Positions 45,555 through 54,080 of a stretch of 64,000 nt of DNA are shown here, piece after piece. The stretch is taken from contig JABXHY010000021.1 in the NCBI GenBank assembly GCA_013373375.1, forward strand, positions 1 through 64,000, written 5' to 3'. The notes beneath the pieces are model-generated. The model had not been told where the DNA came from, did no database searches, and saw nothing but the letters and a program-made list of their open reading frames with translations. The stretch is from Gammaproteobacteria bacterium. Its GTDB lineage: Bacteria; Pseudomonadota; Gammaproteobacteria; Enterobacterales; Kangiellaceae. A program made the translations under genes and the position numbers. Each line of letters opens with the position of its first letter. Position 1 is the stretch's first letter.

Positions 45555-47405
45555 ATGCAATTCAATACATCTGCAGCGGTATTAGCTGCGGCAGTTTCTT
45601 CAGTATTTTTCACTAAAAGCTTACACGCGAATGAGGAAACGGTCACTATTCTGGGCAATCGTATTCAGTCTTCACTTTCAGAGTCGTTAGCAAATATCGA
45701 AATTATTTCTCGCTATGATATCGAAAGAATCCAACCGACATCTATTAATGATTTATTTTTAACGATTAGTGGCTTTGACCTAGTGACTCAAGGTGGTGAT
45801 GGGCAAAACAGTTCTTTATTTGTGCGTGGTTCAAGTTCTGATCAAACACTTATCTTAATTAACGGCGTTCGAGTCGGCTCAGCAACTTCTGGAACAAAAG
45901 CATTATCATCAATCTCTGTGCAGCATATTGAGCGCATCGAAATTATTAAAGGACCAAGAGCAGCCATTTGGGGTTCCGATGCCATTGGAGCGGTTATCAA
46001 TATCGTAACCAGAAGTTATAGCAATGATGAACAAGGCATAGCGGCTAAAGTTGGTAGCAATAATTATCAAAGTGGTGTTTACAGCGCCGCTTTTGGTAAT
46101 GAAAAACTCAACAACAGCGTTACCGTGTCTTCCGTTACCAGTAAAGGTTTTGATGTACGTAATGATTTAGAAACAGACAAAGACGGTTATAGAAGAGATA
46201 CTTTTAGTTTCGTTGGTGATTATCAGATGTCCAACAATCTAAACCTTGATTGGACAATGATGCTAAATAAAGGCAACAACGAATTTGATTCGTCATTTGG
46301 CGGCAACGAGTCTGACTATAACGATCAGTTAGTTACCGTGCGCTACAGTTATAATAATGATAACTGGCGATCAGCACTAAACTATGGCTATAGCAGAGAT
46401 GAACTTTCGACTTACGGCAATGGAATTCCCAAAGATGAAGGTGATATTTTCGAGACGCGCCGGCATCATATAGCCGGAACACTCGGTTATCATTTCGATG
46501 GCAACACCAAAATTATATCAGGCATTGAACGCTATTTAGATACGGTTAATTCTCGAGGATTCTTTGCGAGTGGAGAGCCACGTCAAACGACTATGGGAGG
46601 CTTTTTGCTAGCGGCCACCAAATTAGGTGACCTTTCTCTGGAAGGCTCCGTACGCCATGATGAATTTCAAACCAAGAGCATCGATTCGGAAGTTGAAAGT
46701 GATAGTACGTTTAGTTTCACTGCGCGCTATGATTTAACTGAGAATATGTTCGCCAGTGTTGCTCGCGGTAAAGGCTTTAAAAGTCCAACGTTAAATGACT
46801 TATACTACCCAGGTTTTGGCAATGCAGAATTACAACCAGAAATTAGTTACTCTAATGAACTGGGCTTTGGTTTTTATAACAACAACTCAAAATTGAACTT
46901 CGTAGCCTACGAAACTGATTATCGCGAATTAATCGTTTTCGCTTTTCTTGGTGGTTCCTTTGCTCCTTATAATGTTGGCCTAGCAGAAGCTAAAGGTTAC
47001 GAGATTGACTACTCAATTAATATCGGGGATTTCACGCATAAATTGAGCTTCGCGCATACCGATGCAAAAGAAATTGATCCTGTCACTGGCGCTGAGTCAA
47101 AGTTGATCCGTCGAGTGGTAGATGCTGCAAGTTATCAGGTTGGGTACAGTTATGAAGATTTTACAATCTTTACCCAATTCATTTATAAAGGTGAGCGTCC
47201 CGATAGCGATTTTTCAACTTTTCCTGCAACGCAAGTTGATTTAGACAGTTTCGTTCAGGTTAATTTATCGGCAACTTATCAAGTCAATAATCATCTCAGC
47301 GTTTCAGCAAGAGTGAGAGATTTAACTGATGAAGCTCCGGTTAATGTTGTTGACTATAATTCACCAGGTAAACAGTCTTACGTCACTATTAGTTATGCGT
47401 TCTAG
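45555..47405 (+). CDS. btuB: TonB-dependent vitamin B12 outer-membrane receptor
   Basis: A 616-residue receptor with a signal peptide ending SLHA, TonB-box-like TVTILGNRI, a plug domain (SLFVRGSSSDQTLILINGVR; EIIKGPRAAIWGSDAIGAV) and a 22-strand barrel ending in SYAF. Length and sequence are close to E. coli BtuB (614 residues). It carries cobalamins across the outer membrane. It has its own riboswitch, separate from that of btuDC..btuF, so both uptake steps respond to the same signal. An intrinsic terminator follows. Confidence 0.95.
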   Translation: MQFNTSAAVLAAAVSSVFFTKSLHANEETVTILGNRIQSSLSESLANIEIISRYDIERIQPTSINDLFLTISGFDLVTQGGDGQNSSLFVRGSSSDQTLILINGVRVGSATSGTKALSSISVQHIERIEIIKGPRAAIWGSDAIGAVINIVTRSYSNDEQGIAAKVGSNNYQSGVYSAAFGNEKLNNSVTVSSVTSKGFDVRNDLETDKDGYRRDTFSFVGDYQMSNNLNLDWTMMLNKGNNEFDSSFGGNESDYNDQLVTVRYSYNNDNWRSALNYGYSRDELSTYGNGIPKDEGDIFETRRHHIAGTLGYHFDGNTKIISGIERYLDTVNSRGFFASGEPRQTTMGGFLLAATKLGDLSLEGSVRHDEFQTKSIDSEVESDSTFSFTARYDLTENMFASVARGKGFKSPTLNDLYYPGFGNAELQPEISYSNELGFGFYNNNSKLNFVAYETDYRELIVFAFLGGSFAPYNVGLAEAKGYEIDYSINIGDFTHKLSFAHTDAKEIDPVTGAESKLIRRVVDAASYQVGYSYEDFTIFTQFIYKGERPDSDFSTFPATQVDLDSFVQVNLSATYQVNNHLSVSARVRDLTDEAPVNVVDYNSPGKQSYVTISYAF

Positions 47406-47438
47406 AAATTAAAACCTTTAATAGAGAGCTAATATTAC

Positions 47439-47460
47439 GGGGAGCAAATGCTCCCCTTTT
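47439..47460 (+). terminator. Intrinsic terminator after btuB
   Basis: GGGGAGC-AAAT-GCTCCCC, a perfect 7-bp GC-rich stem with a 4-nt loop, followed by TTTT, 33 bp past the btuB stop and only 9 bp before the next ATG. The short T-run suggests incomplete termination. Confidence 0.85.
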
Positions 47461-47468
47461 AACTTAAT

Positions 47469-48059
47469 ATGAAAACTATATTTTATATAATTCGACACGG
47501 CGAAACTGAATGGAACACCGTAAGAAGATTACAAGGCGAGTTGGACTCGCCACTAACATCTAACGGGCTCGTTCAAGCGCAACTTGCAGCAGAGCGACTA
47601 GCAAAGTTTGATTTAAACCATATCGTCAGTTCGCCAGTTGGCCGTGCACTCAAAACAGCTACTCTTATTTCTGAAAAACTTAATCTGAATTTGTCGACTG
47701 ATAAGGAACTTAGAGAAAGACATTTCGGTAACTGGCAAGGTTGTTACTTCGACTCTTTGAAAGATGAGCCTCATTTCAATGCTATTTTTGAGCAGTTGAC
47801 CGATCATTGTCCTCCTAATGGAGAATCAGCAGTGGGCTGTGTTAATCGGGTAAAAAACACAATTATTAAGTTAGCCAGTGAGTTCTCAGGAAAAAGAATT
47901 GGCTTAGTGACTCATGGAGATGTCATAAGAACACTACTATTAGATTTAGGACAAAATGCGAAAATCGATGCTTATTCTAGGGTTGGTAATGGTTCAGTAT
48001 TTGGTTTATCTTTCGACACTAAGACATTAAAGTTTCAGGTTAAAGCGATACCTGACTGA
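47469..48059 (+). CDS. Histidine phosphatase family protein
   Basis: A 196-residue phosphoglycerate-mutase-like phosphatase. The catalytic motif is YIIRHGETEWN, with LRERHFGNWQG and a second histidine in LVTHGDVIRTLL. General fold and residues resemble both alpha-ribazole phosphatase and broad-specificity phosphatases (YtjC/GpmB-like). Since a CobC-like gene already exists at 41757, this may be a second ribazole phosphatase or an unrelated enzyme. It lies 9 bp after the btuB terminator and 15 bp before a dehydratase gene. Confidence 0.88.
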   Translation: MKTIFYIIRHGETEWNTVRRLQGELDSPLTSNGLVQAQLAAERLAKFDLNHIVSSPVGRALKTATLISEKLNLNLSTDKELRERHFGNWQGCYFDSLKDEPHFNAIFEQLTDHCPPNGESAVGCVNRVKNTIIKLASEFSGKRIGLVTHGDVIRTLLLDLGQNAKIDAYSRVGNGSVFGLSFDTKTLKFQVKAIPD

Positions 48060-48074
48060 TTCGAGTAAATTCAG

Positions 48075-49061
48075 ATGTTACCTTTTTCGATTATCGAACA
48101 AGCTTATGGAAGAATTCATTCCCGTATCCACAAAACACCGGTCGTCACTTCTAAGTTACTGAATCAATGGCTGGGTCACCAAATACTATTTAAAGCAGAG
48201 TGCTTGCAAAAAGTTGGTGCTTTCAAAGCTCGTGGTGCACTCAATACCATCGCCCACGCAGTCGAGCAAAATATTTCGCTAAAACACATTGTCGCAAACA
48301 GCAGTGGTAATCACGCGCAAGGAGTCGCCTGGGCAGCACAGCAATACAATATTCCAGCGACTATTTTCATGCCAGAAAATGTATCCAGAGTAAAGGCACA
48401 GGCAACAGCGAATTATGGTGCCAATGTGGTTCTGCTTGAAACTCGAGCTCAAGTCGACGCAGCAGTAGAGCAAGCAGCAGAAGATGCTGAAACTTTATGG
48501 ATTCCACCGTATAACCACCAGGACGTTATAGCAGGTCAAGGCACAGCGGCATTGGAAGCGTTTGATCAGATTGATGCTACAGTTGATGCCTTGTTTGCAC
48601 CTTGTGGCGGAGGTGGTTTAGTTTCTGGTAGTTTGATTACAGCAAGAGCAATGTCACCAAAAACAAAAGTCATTGGTGTTGAACCACTTGAAGCGAACGA
48701 CGCTGCTGAATCTTTGAGAGCAGGGGTCATTAAGCCACTAAAACATCCAGCGACAACTATTGCGGACGGTGCTCGCACACCATCTGTCGGACCTATAACT
48801 TTTGAACACTTACAAGAGCTGGATGGGTTTTATGAAGCTGAAGAAAAGGAAATTATTTATTGGACTCAATGGCTGACGCATCTATTAAAACTGAATATCG
48901 AGCCAACCTCTGCCATGAGCATGATCGGCGTTAAGCAATGGTTAAAAAATCAAAAGAAATCTAAAACTGTTTTAGTTATTCTTACTGGTGGAAATATTGA
49001 TCAGCACACTCATTCTCTAATTTGGAAAGAGGACTTTCTGGGTCAACAGCCGACATTATGA
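48075..49061 (+). CDS. Threonine/serine dehydratase-like PLP enzyme
   Basis: A 328-residue fold-type II PLP enzyme. The Schiff-base lysine is in QKVGAFKARGA (about 50), the phosphate-free substrate loop is SSGNHAQGVAWAAQ, and the PLP phosphate is held by CGGGGLVSG. It has no C-terminal ACT domain, so it resembles catabolic threonine dehydratase or serine racemase more than biosynthetic IlvA. It converts L-threonine or serine to 2-oxo acid and ammonia; which substrate is unknown. Downstream of a phosphatase gene with a 15-bp gap. Confidence 0.88.
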   Translation: MLPFSIIEQAYGRIHSRIHKTPVVTSKLLNQWLGHQILFKAECLQKVGAFKARGALNTIAHAVEQNISLKHIVANSSGNHAQGVAWAAQQYNIPATIFMPENVSRVKAQATANYGANVVLLETRAQVDAAVEQAAEDAETLWIPPYNHQDVIAGQGTAALEAFDQIDATVDALFAPCGGGGLVSGSLITARAMSPKTKVIGVEPLEANDAAESLRAGVIKPLKHPATTIADGARTPSVGPITFEHLQELDGFYEAEEKEIIYWTQWLTHLLKLNIEPTSAMSMIGVKQWLKNQKKSKTVLVILTGGNIDQHTHSLIWKEDFLGQQPTL

Positions 49062-49430
49062 TGTAAAGCTTACCAATACCTTTTGCACATCGAAAATATT
49101 AACCTTTTTATTAAATTTTCTTTCTATTGGGTCTTTCTCGCTACCTATCCAAATTTTAAGTTCCGCATCCAAATCGAAAGTACCCGTTGTTTCGATACTG
49201 AACTTAGTAATTTTAGAATATGGAATGCAAAGATAGCTTACTTTTGAGCCGGTTAAGCCTTGCGTATCAGTAATGATAAGCCGTTTATTTGTAAAGATGA
49301 TCTTGTCACGAAACACATTGAAACCAATCTCAGGCTTTTCATTGTCAGCTAACAAAGGATTAATGAACTCGGCCAATTTTTTAGGTTCAATAACACCTGC
49401 ATTACCGAGTAAACTTGAAAAGAGTCCCAT
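49056..49430 (-). CDS. Bacterial PH-domain protein
   Basis: A 124-residue protein of the bacterial pleckstrin-homology (bPH_1) type: VFRDKIIFTNKRLIITDTQGLTG, then IPYSKITKFSIETTGTFDLDAELKIWIG and a final amphipathic helix (VNIFDVQKVLVSF). In this family the domains form ring-shaped oligomers; cellular role is unknown. Its end overlaps the convergent dehydratase gene by 6 bp. No signal peptide or membrane segment. Confidence 0.88.
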   Translation of the reverse strand: MGLFSSLLGNAGVIEPKKLAEFINPLLADNEKPEIGFNVFRDKIIFTNKRLIITDTQGLTGSKVSYLCIPYSKITKFSIETTGTFDLDAELKIWIGSEKDPIERKFNKKVNIFDVQKVLVSFTS

Positions 49431-49518
49431 TAAATTTTCCTTCCGTGTTGATTTTATTCAATGATAGCGATAAAAATCACTTTAGGAAACTCTCTAATGA
49501 ATAGATAGGATTACTTTA

Positions 49519-50847
49519 TTAACCTCTTTGCCAAAATCGTTTTTTTTCTGTTTTAGGAATTTTTGCAGCTTTTACAAAGCGCGCTAAATTTATGGATTTC
49601 AGAACGTCTGTTGTAATACCAAAAGCACCTATCTCCAGAGCTTTTTTAATTCTTCTTCCTTGGCTGTCAATTTTGTCTTTATTTTTAGACAAATCCACCA
49701 GTTCATATTTTTTTAACCATTGCTTATTCTCGTTAAGTAATATGATGATGATTGGACTTAACTTATGTTTTGGATTAGCCGTTAAAACCGTTGCAACTTC
49801 ACCAGATTGCAATTCAACCAAGCTGGCTGCAGGATAAAGTCCAATAGACTGAATAAACTCTTCAATCAGTTCAGACTGAACTTCTTTGCCTTTTAATTTA
49901 TAGATTCGGTTTTGCGCTTCCGCTGGAGAAATAGGTTCGACAGATGCTCTAGGAGTGACGATACCGGTGTAATGATCGACGATAGTCGCAATTCGAGCGT
50001 GAAGGTGAATCATATTTCCAGATAAACCTGCTGGAAACCCTGAGCCGTCATACTTTTCATGATGATGAGCAATAACTTTAAGTTCAGTATTTGTAAGTAA
50101 TCGCTTCAATGATGCGATTTTCATACTTTTTTCGACGTGACCTTTAAGGTGTTCAAACTCAGCATCAGTTAATGGTCGGCTGCCATCAATTAATTCTTTT
50201 GGATAAAGAACTTTACCAATATCCATTAATAACGCGCCGAAAGCAGCGGTTTTTAATTCAGATTCAATTAAACCTATGCGTCTACCCAAGGCAGCGGCGA
50301 AAACCATACAGCGCATTGAATGATTGAGTAGACGGTTTGTACTTTGGTTGACTGCGCAAAGCCACAACATAGCGCCAGGATTACGGATCACACTGTCAAT
50401 TACGGCGAAAGCAGCGTCTTTAAATCTTTTGGCTTGGATTTCATTTGGTTGATTTAAAGTTGTGCAAAAAGCTTTATAAGTTTGTTTTAAATTTGAAAGT
50501 GCAGCTTCAGCTGTGGATAGTTCATCTAAAAGCTCCGTTTGATTTTCATAAACCGTTCGTTTAAGTCGCTTACGATCAAGAACAGAGAATTCGGATTTAA
50601 ACTTTGGCTTATCTAGCTTTCCTGAGACTGTTTCTAAATGCCTTTTCCTTTCCCATTCTAGCGTCAGTTGAATATCGATAAAGACATGTTGGCAAACTTC
50701 TTGTAGTTGCTCAATAGAAGAGAAAGAGCGGATATAAAATCCTTGAAGTGGGAACGACGTAGACGTCCATGGTCGATCCAATTCGCAAACGTACATTCCA
50801 ACCTGGAGTGCGTTTACTGAAATTTTTTCCTTTTTAATATGCGCCAC
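49519..50847 (-). CDS. DUF3391/HD-GYP-family protein with altered HD doublet (copy A)
   Basis: A 442-residue protein starting at GTG with GGA nine bases upstream. DUF3391 covers about 5-140 (VGMYVCELDRPW); the HD-GYP domain covers about 150-350. The GYP motif reads HHEKYDGSGFP (262-272), but the usual HD doublet in LLHDIGK is LLMDIGK (Met208-Asp209), removing one iron ligand. HD-GYP enzymes normally hydrolyse cyclic di-GMP with two or three metal ions, so activity is doubtful or altered. About 70 basic and hydrophobic residues at the C-terminus carry no known domain. Closely related to the gene at 51238. Confidence 0.9.
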   Translation of the reverse strand: MAHIKKEKISVNALQVGMYVCELDRPWTSTSFPLQGFYIRSFSSIEQLQEVCQHVFIDIQLTLEWERKRHLETVSGKLDKPKFKSEFSVLDRKRLKRTVYENQTELLDELSTAEAALSNLKQTYKAFCTTLNQPNEIQAKRFKDAAFAVIDSVIRNPGAMLWLCAVNQSTNRLLNHSMRCMVFAAALGRRIGLIESELKTAAFGALLMDIGKVLYPKELIDGSRPLTDAEFEHLKGHVEKSMKIASLKRLLTNTELKVIAHHHEKYDGSGFPAGLSGNMIHLHARIATIVDHYTGIVTPRASVEPISPAEAQNRIYKLKGKEVQSELIEEFIQSIGLYPAASLVELQSGEVATVLTANPKHKLSPIIIILLNENKQWLKKYELVDLSKNKDKIDSQGRRIKKALEIGAFGITTDVLKSINLARFVKAAKIPKTEKKRFWQRG

Positions 50848-51237
50848 GATTGCTATTCCACTGTAGGTTTACTTACCTTAATCAGTTAGTTGTCGTCCTA
50901 ACTCCCACCTAGTCAACCTATTTTGGTTAACTCTTGTACAAATACTAATCGCACATTGCAATATCCACAATATTGAATATTACCACCAAGTTATCAATGA
51001 CTTACCTCGACAAACCAGAAAACTCAAACTAAGGACAAGATGAACAAGCCAACTATTCTCGCTTGGTTGCTTCAATAGGTAAGGACTTTTAATGAGGAAA
51101 GGTACTTCTTAAAAGGTACTTCTTAGTTGCAGGAAGAGAGTTTAAATAAGACTAAAGTACTAGTTAATTGAGTGAGTCGTCACCTCACACCTGGTTTCAT
51201 TAAGAATGCATTGAGATCACCTTTCTAAACAGTTGAG
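50848..51237. other. 390-bp spacer between the HD-GYP paralogues
   Basis: No coding potential was recognised. It contains a perfect 14-bp tandem duplication, AAAGGTACTTCTTA, at 51098-51111 and 51112-51125. The spacer is long enough for a separate promoter for copy A, though none is clear by eye. Confidence 0.5.
51098..51125. repeat. 14-bp perfect tandem duplication
   Basis: Two adjoining copies of AAAGGTACTTCTTA lie in the spacer between the two HD-GYP genes. Slipped-strand duplication is the simplest origin; no known binding motif was recognised. Confidence 0.85.
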
Positions 51238-52587
51238 TCAAACCGTTTTTCTTCTTCGCCAAAAGCCTTTCTTTGGAGCTGGCTTTGGCTTTTCTTGTTT
51301 TACTTCGACTTTTATAAAGTCTTCAAGCTCGATAGAGTTAAGAACTTCCGATGTAATACCGTAAGCCCCCATTTCCAAAGCCTGTTTAACCGATCGGTCC
51401 ATAGCTTTTTTATCAATATCTTTGCTTGAAAGGTCGACAAGTTCAAACGTGTCCAGCCACTGTTTGTTCTCATCGAGTAAAATAATAACGGTAGGTCTTA
51501 GTTTATTTTTTGAGTTTGCTGTTAGTACAGTTGCAATTTCTCCCGAACGAAGCTCAACTAAACTCGCTGCCGGGTATAAGCCAATCGATTGAATAAACTC
51601 TTCAATAAGCTCTGATTGTACTTCAACCCCCTTAAGCTTATATATTCTATTTTGGGCCTCTGCCGGGGAAATAGGTTTTGCTGACGGCCGAGGAGTGATA
51701 ATGGCAGTATAATGATCAACGATTGACGCGATTCTTGCGTGCAAGTGAATAGAGTTTCCTGCAATTCCAGAAGGATAACCCGTTCCATCAAACTTTTCAT
51801 GATGATGCTCTATTACCTTAAGTTCAGTATTGCTCAGCAATTTTTTAGCTGACGCAATTTTCATACTTTTTAATACATGTCCTTTTAGTTTTTTAAATTC
51901 GTCGTCAGTTAATGTGTGGTTAGGCTCGAACCATTTTTTGGGAAATAAAATTTTTCCGATATCCATTAGCAACGCACCAAAGGCGGCAGTTTTTAATTCA
52001 TTTTCTGCCAATCCAAGACGACGACCTAAAGCCGCGGCAAACACCATACAGTGTAGCGAGTGATTGAGTAGTCGGTTTTCACTTTGAGTCACTGCACTTT
52101 GCCAAAGCATAGCACCGGGATTTCGAATAAGGCTGTCAATTGCTAACATAGCCGATTGCTTTAGTTGAATTGACTGCGCTTCATTTGGTACATCGACAGT
52201 TTCGCAAAAGTCATCATAAGCCTTCATCAAAACATCTAATGCTTCTGCTGCAACCGGTAGCTCGTCTGATAGCTCTGATTGATTTTGATAGCGAACTCGA
52301 TTCAAACGGTTGCGATCAACAGCTGAGAATCCACTTTTAAACTTAGCCTTTTCCCCCTCTCCTGGAGCGCAATGTAAGTGTTTATTTGTCTGCCACTCTA
52401 AAGTGAGCTTTATGTCGATAAATACGTATTGGCAAATAGCCTGAAGCTGCTCAATATAAGACACTGAGTTGACATAAAAACCTTGCAGAGGAAATGAAGT
52501 TGACGTCCAGGGCCGATCTAGCTCGCATACATACATCCCAACTTGTATGGAATCGACCGGTATCTTTTCCTTCTTTATATGAGCCAC
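51238..52587 (-). CDS. DUF3391/HD-GYP-family protein with altered HD doublet (copy B)
   Basis: A 449-residue paralogue of the 49519 gene, similar over its whole length. DUF3391 (VGMYVCELDRPWTSTSFPLQ) precedes an HD-GYP domain with HHEKFDGTGYP intact and LLMDIGK in place of LLHDIGK, the same Met-for-His change as in copy A. I chose GTG 52587, which aligns with copy A's start and has GGA nine bases upstream as in copy A; GTG 52593 is two codons earlier. The C-terminal end is strongly basic (KPAPKKGFWRRRK). It is upstream of copy A and in the same direction; tandem gene duplication is inferred. A cyclic di-GMP role is possible. Confidence 0.9.
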   Translation of the reverse strand: MAHIKKEKIPVDSIQVGMYVCELDRPWTSTSFPLQGFYVNSVSYIEQLQAICQYVFIDIKLTLEWQTNKHLHCAPGEGEKAKFKSGFSAVDRNRLNRVRYQNQSELSDELPVAAEALDVLMKAYDDFCETVDVPNEAQSIQLKQSAMLAIDSLIRNPGAMLWQSAVTQSENRLLNHSLHCMVFAAALGRRLGLAENELKTAAFGALLMDIGKILFPKKWFEPNHTLTDDEFKKLKGHVLKSMKIASAKKLLSNTELKVIEHHHEKFDGTGYPSGIAGNSIHLHARIASIVDHYTAIITPRPSAKPISPAEAQNRIYKLKGVEVQSELIEEFIQSIGLYPAASLVELRSGEIATVLTANSKNKLRPTVIILLDENKQWLDTFELVDLSSKDIDKKAMDRSVKQALEMGAYGITSEVLNSIELEDFIKVEVKQEKPKPAPKKGFWRRRKTV

Positions 52588-52758
52588 GATCACTTATCCG
52601 ATGTATTGTTCTAAAAATTTGCTTTTTAGAAGACGTACAATTAATGCACATTTTGAATGTTCATTAAATATAGTACAAAAAATAATCGGCGGCCTAACGG
52701 AAATAGACTTTTTCCCATTGTACTATTTCGGCTTACCCTAAGTTTTTGCCGGCTATCC

Positions 52759-53526
52759 TTAGCTTACTGAGTTTACAGTATCGAGGAACAGTTGGTTTAG
52801 TTCAGATTTATCCCTAGTTGTTGGTTGTTTCGGCGGAACAGCTTTTTTTAATCGATCTAATTCTGTCGACACGAAGTTATTCAACAAGCGAATATTATCG
52901 GGATTATTAAATTCGGTATTGTGCTTTTTACTTTTCACCAATTGTTCAATAGCGTAATACAAATTCTGATCCGAAATGACTTGACCAGCTAGAGTGCTCA
53001 AATCATTTGGGGGAACTTGATGACTCTGCTCAATCCAGTTTAAAACCAATACTGGCCTTATCATATTGATAAAATTTTTAGCGCCGACAATTTTCTCTTT
53101 ATCAAGATTTTTTACATTACGATAAACCATTGATAAATAATGATTAAAACATGAATAAGGAGAATAGAATTTTTTAAGTAGTGTTTTTACATCTTCATAA
53201 AATGAATTAGATTTTTTATATACAATCGAAGACTGTAACCATTCGATGATACTTGGGTTTGATTTATAGAGTAGTTGTAAAGCCTTACGTATGTCCCAGC
53301 CGCTAATATCAAGCTTATCATCTAGCGGATATTCAATAACATCGCGCTGTGCTTCAAGGTCAACTCTTAAATACCAATCTCTCGGATGAACATAGATAAA
53401 TCTAACGTCATAATCACTGTTTTCCGATTCTAACCCGCGAGCTCTACTTCCTGCTTCGCAGGCAAATAAAATAGCTATTTTTTGCTCATCTTGTATTTCA
53501 TCTAATTTATTGATGATTTTATTCAT
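52759..53526 (-). CDS. RlaP/YcgL-type predicted nucleotidyltransferase
   Basis: A 255-residue polymerase-beta-superfamily protein. The catalytic region is ACEAGSRARGLESENSDYDV: GS followed by the D-x-D pair (SDYDVRFIYV), then a third acidic residue in a later strand (VIEYPLDDKLDISG). It matches the DNA polymerase beta-like family known as RlaP, which in some genomes neighbours RtcB-type RNA ligases and is thought to act on RNA ends. No RNA ligase is present here, so the partner is unknown. Single gene, in the same direction as the HD-GYP pair. Confidence 0.88.
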   Translation of the reverse strand: MNKIINKLDEIQDEQKIAILFACEAGSRARGLESENSDYDVRFIYVHPRDWYLRVDLEAQRDVIEYPLDDKLDISGWDIRKALQLLYKSNPSIIEWLQSSIVYKKSNSFYEDVKTLLKKFYSPYSCFNHYLSMVYRNVKNLDKEKIVGAKNFINMIRPVLVLNWIEQSHQVPPNDLSTLAGQVISDQNLYYAIEQLVKSKKHNTEFNNPDNIRLLNNFVSTELDRLKKAVPPKQPTTRDKSELNQLFLDTVNSVS

Positions 53527-53645
53527 AAAGTATCTACATTTAAGCTCTCAAGTAAGCTCACAAAGCCTGCTACAGTATTATCTTGATTAACCAATTAATT
53601 TTCATACAACAATATAGGTTATATGAAAAAATCTAAAAATTTTAT

Positions 53646-54065
53646 TTATTCTTTCGGCGGAAACCAGACTTTCGTAATCAATCCGTTTCGAACCTCATAA
53701 ATAGCAAATACCAGCAAGTCACTTTTGCCTTCCCCTCTTCCAGTTACCCGTTCATGGTCAATGACAATTGGGCCATTCACTAATCTTTTTTCCACAACAG
53801 CCTTAAAGCTTTTAGGTGCTTTTTCTAGAAACTGATACGTTTTCTTTAATTCGTCTCGACTTTTAATAAAAGGCTGTTCACTTGAGAGGTTGTAAACTTT
53901 TACATCTTCAGAGAAGCAAGTTGAAAATAACTCAATATCACGGTTATTGTAGGCCTCTAGCTGAGCTTGAACGACTTGTTCAGGTTCACCACTTTGAGTA
54001 CAAGAAAAAATTGGATTACTAATAATTAATGACACACTAAATAAAACAAATAAAAAGGATTTCAT
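53646..54065 (-). CDS. Exported NTF2-like (SnoaL-type) protein
   Basis: A 139-residue protein with an export signal (FLFVLFSVSLIISNPIFSC, perhaps a lipoprotein with the cysteine as lipid site) and a SnoaL/NTF2-like domain: VVQAQLEAYNNRDIELFSTCFSEDVKVYNL, DELKKTYQFLEK, and a last strand LLVFAIYEVRNGLITKVWF. The fold is a cone-shaped barrel with an N-terminal helix pair; many members are small hydrolases or isomerases or simply bind ligands, so no reaction is assigned. Last gene of the minus-strand operon beginning at 59500. Confidence 0.8.
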   Translation of the reverse strand: MKSFLFVLFSVSLIISNPIFSCTQSGEPEQVVQAQLEAYNNRDIELFSTCFSEDVKVYNLSSEQPFIKSRDELKKTYQFLEKAPKSFKAVVEKRLVNGPIVIDHERVTGRGEGKSDLLVFAIYEVRNGLITKVWFPPKE

Positions 54066-54080
54066 TGATAGTCCTATCGG

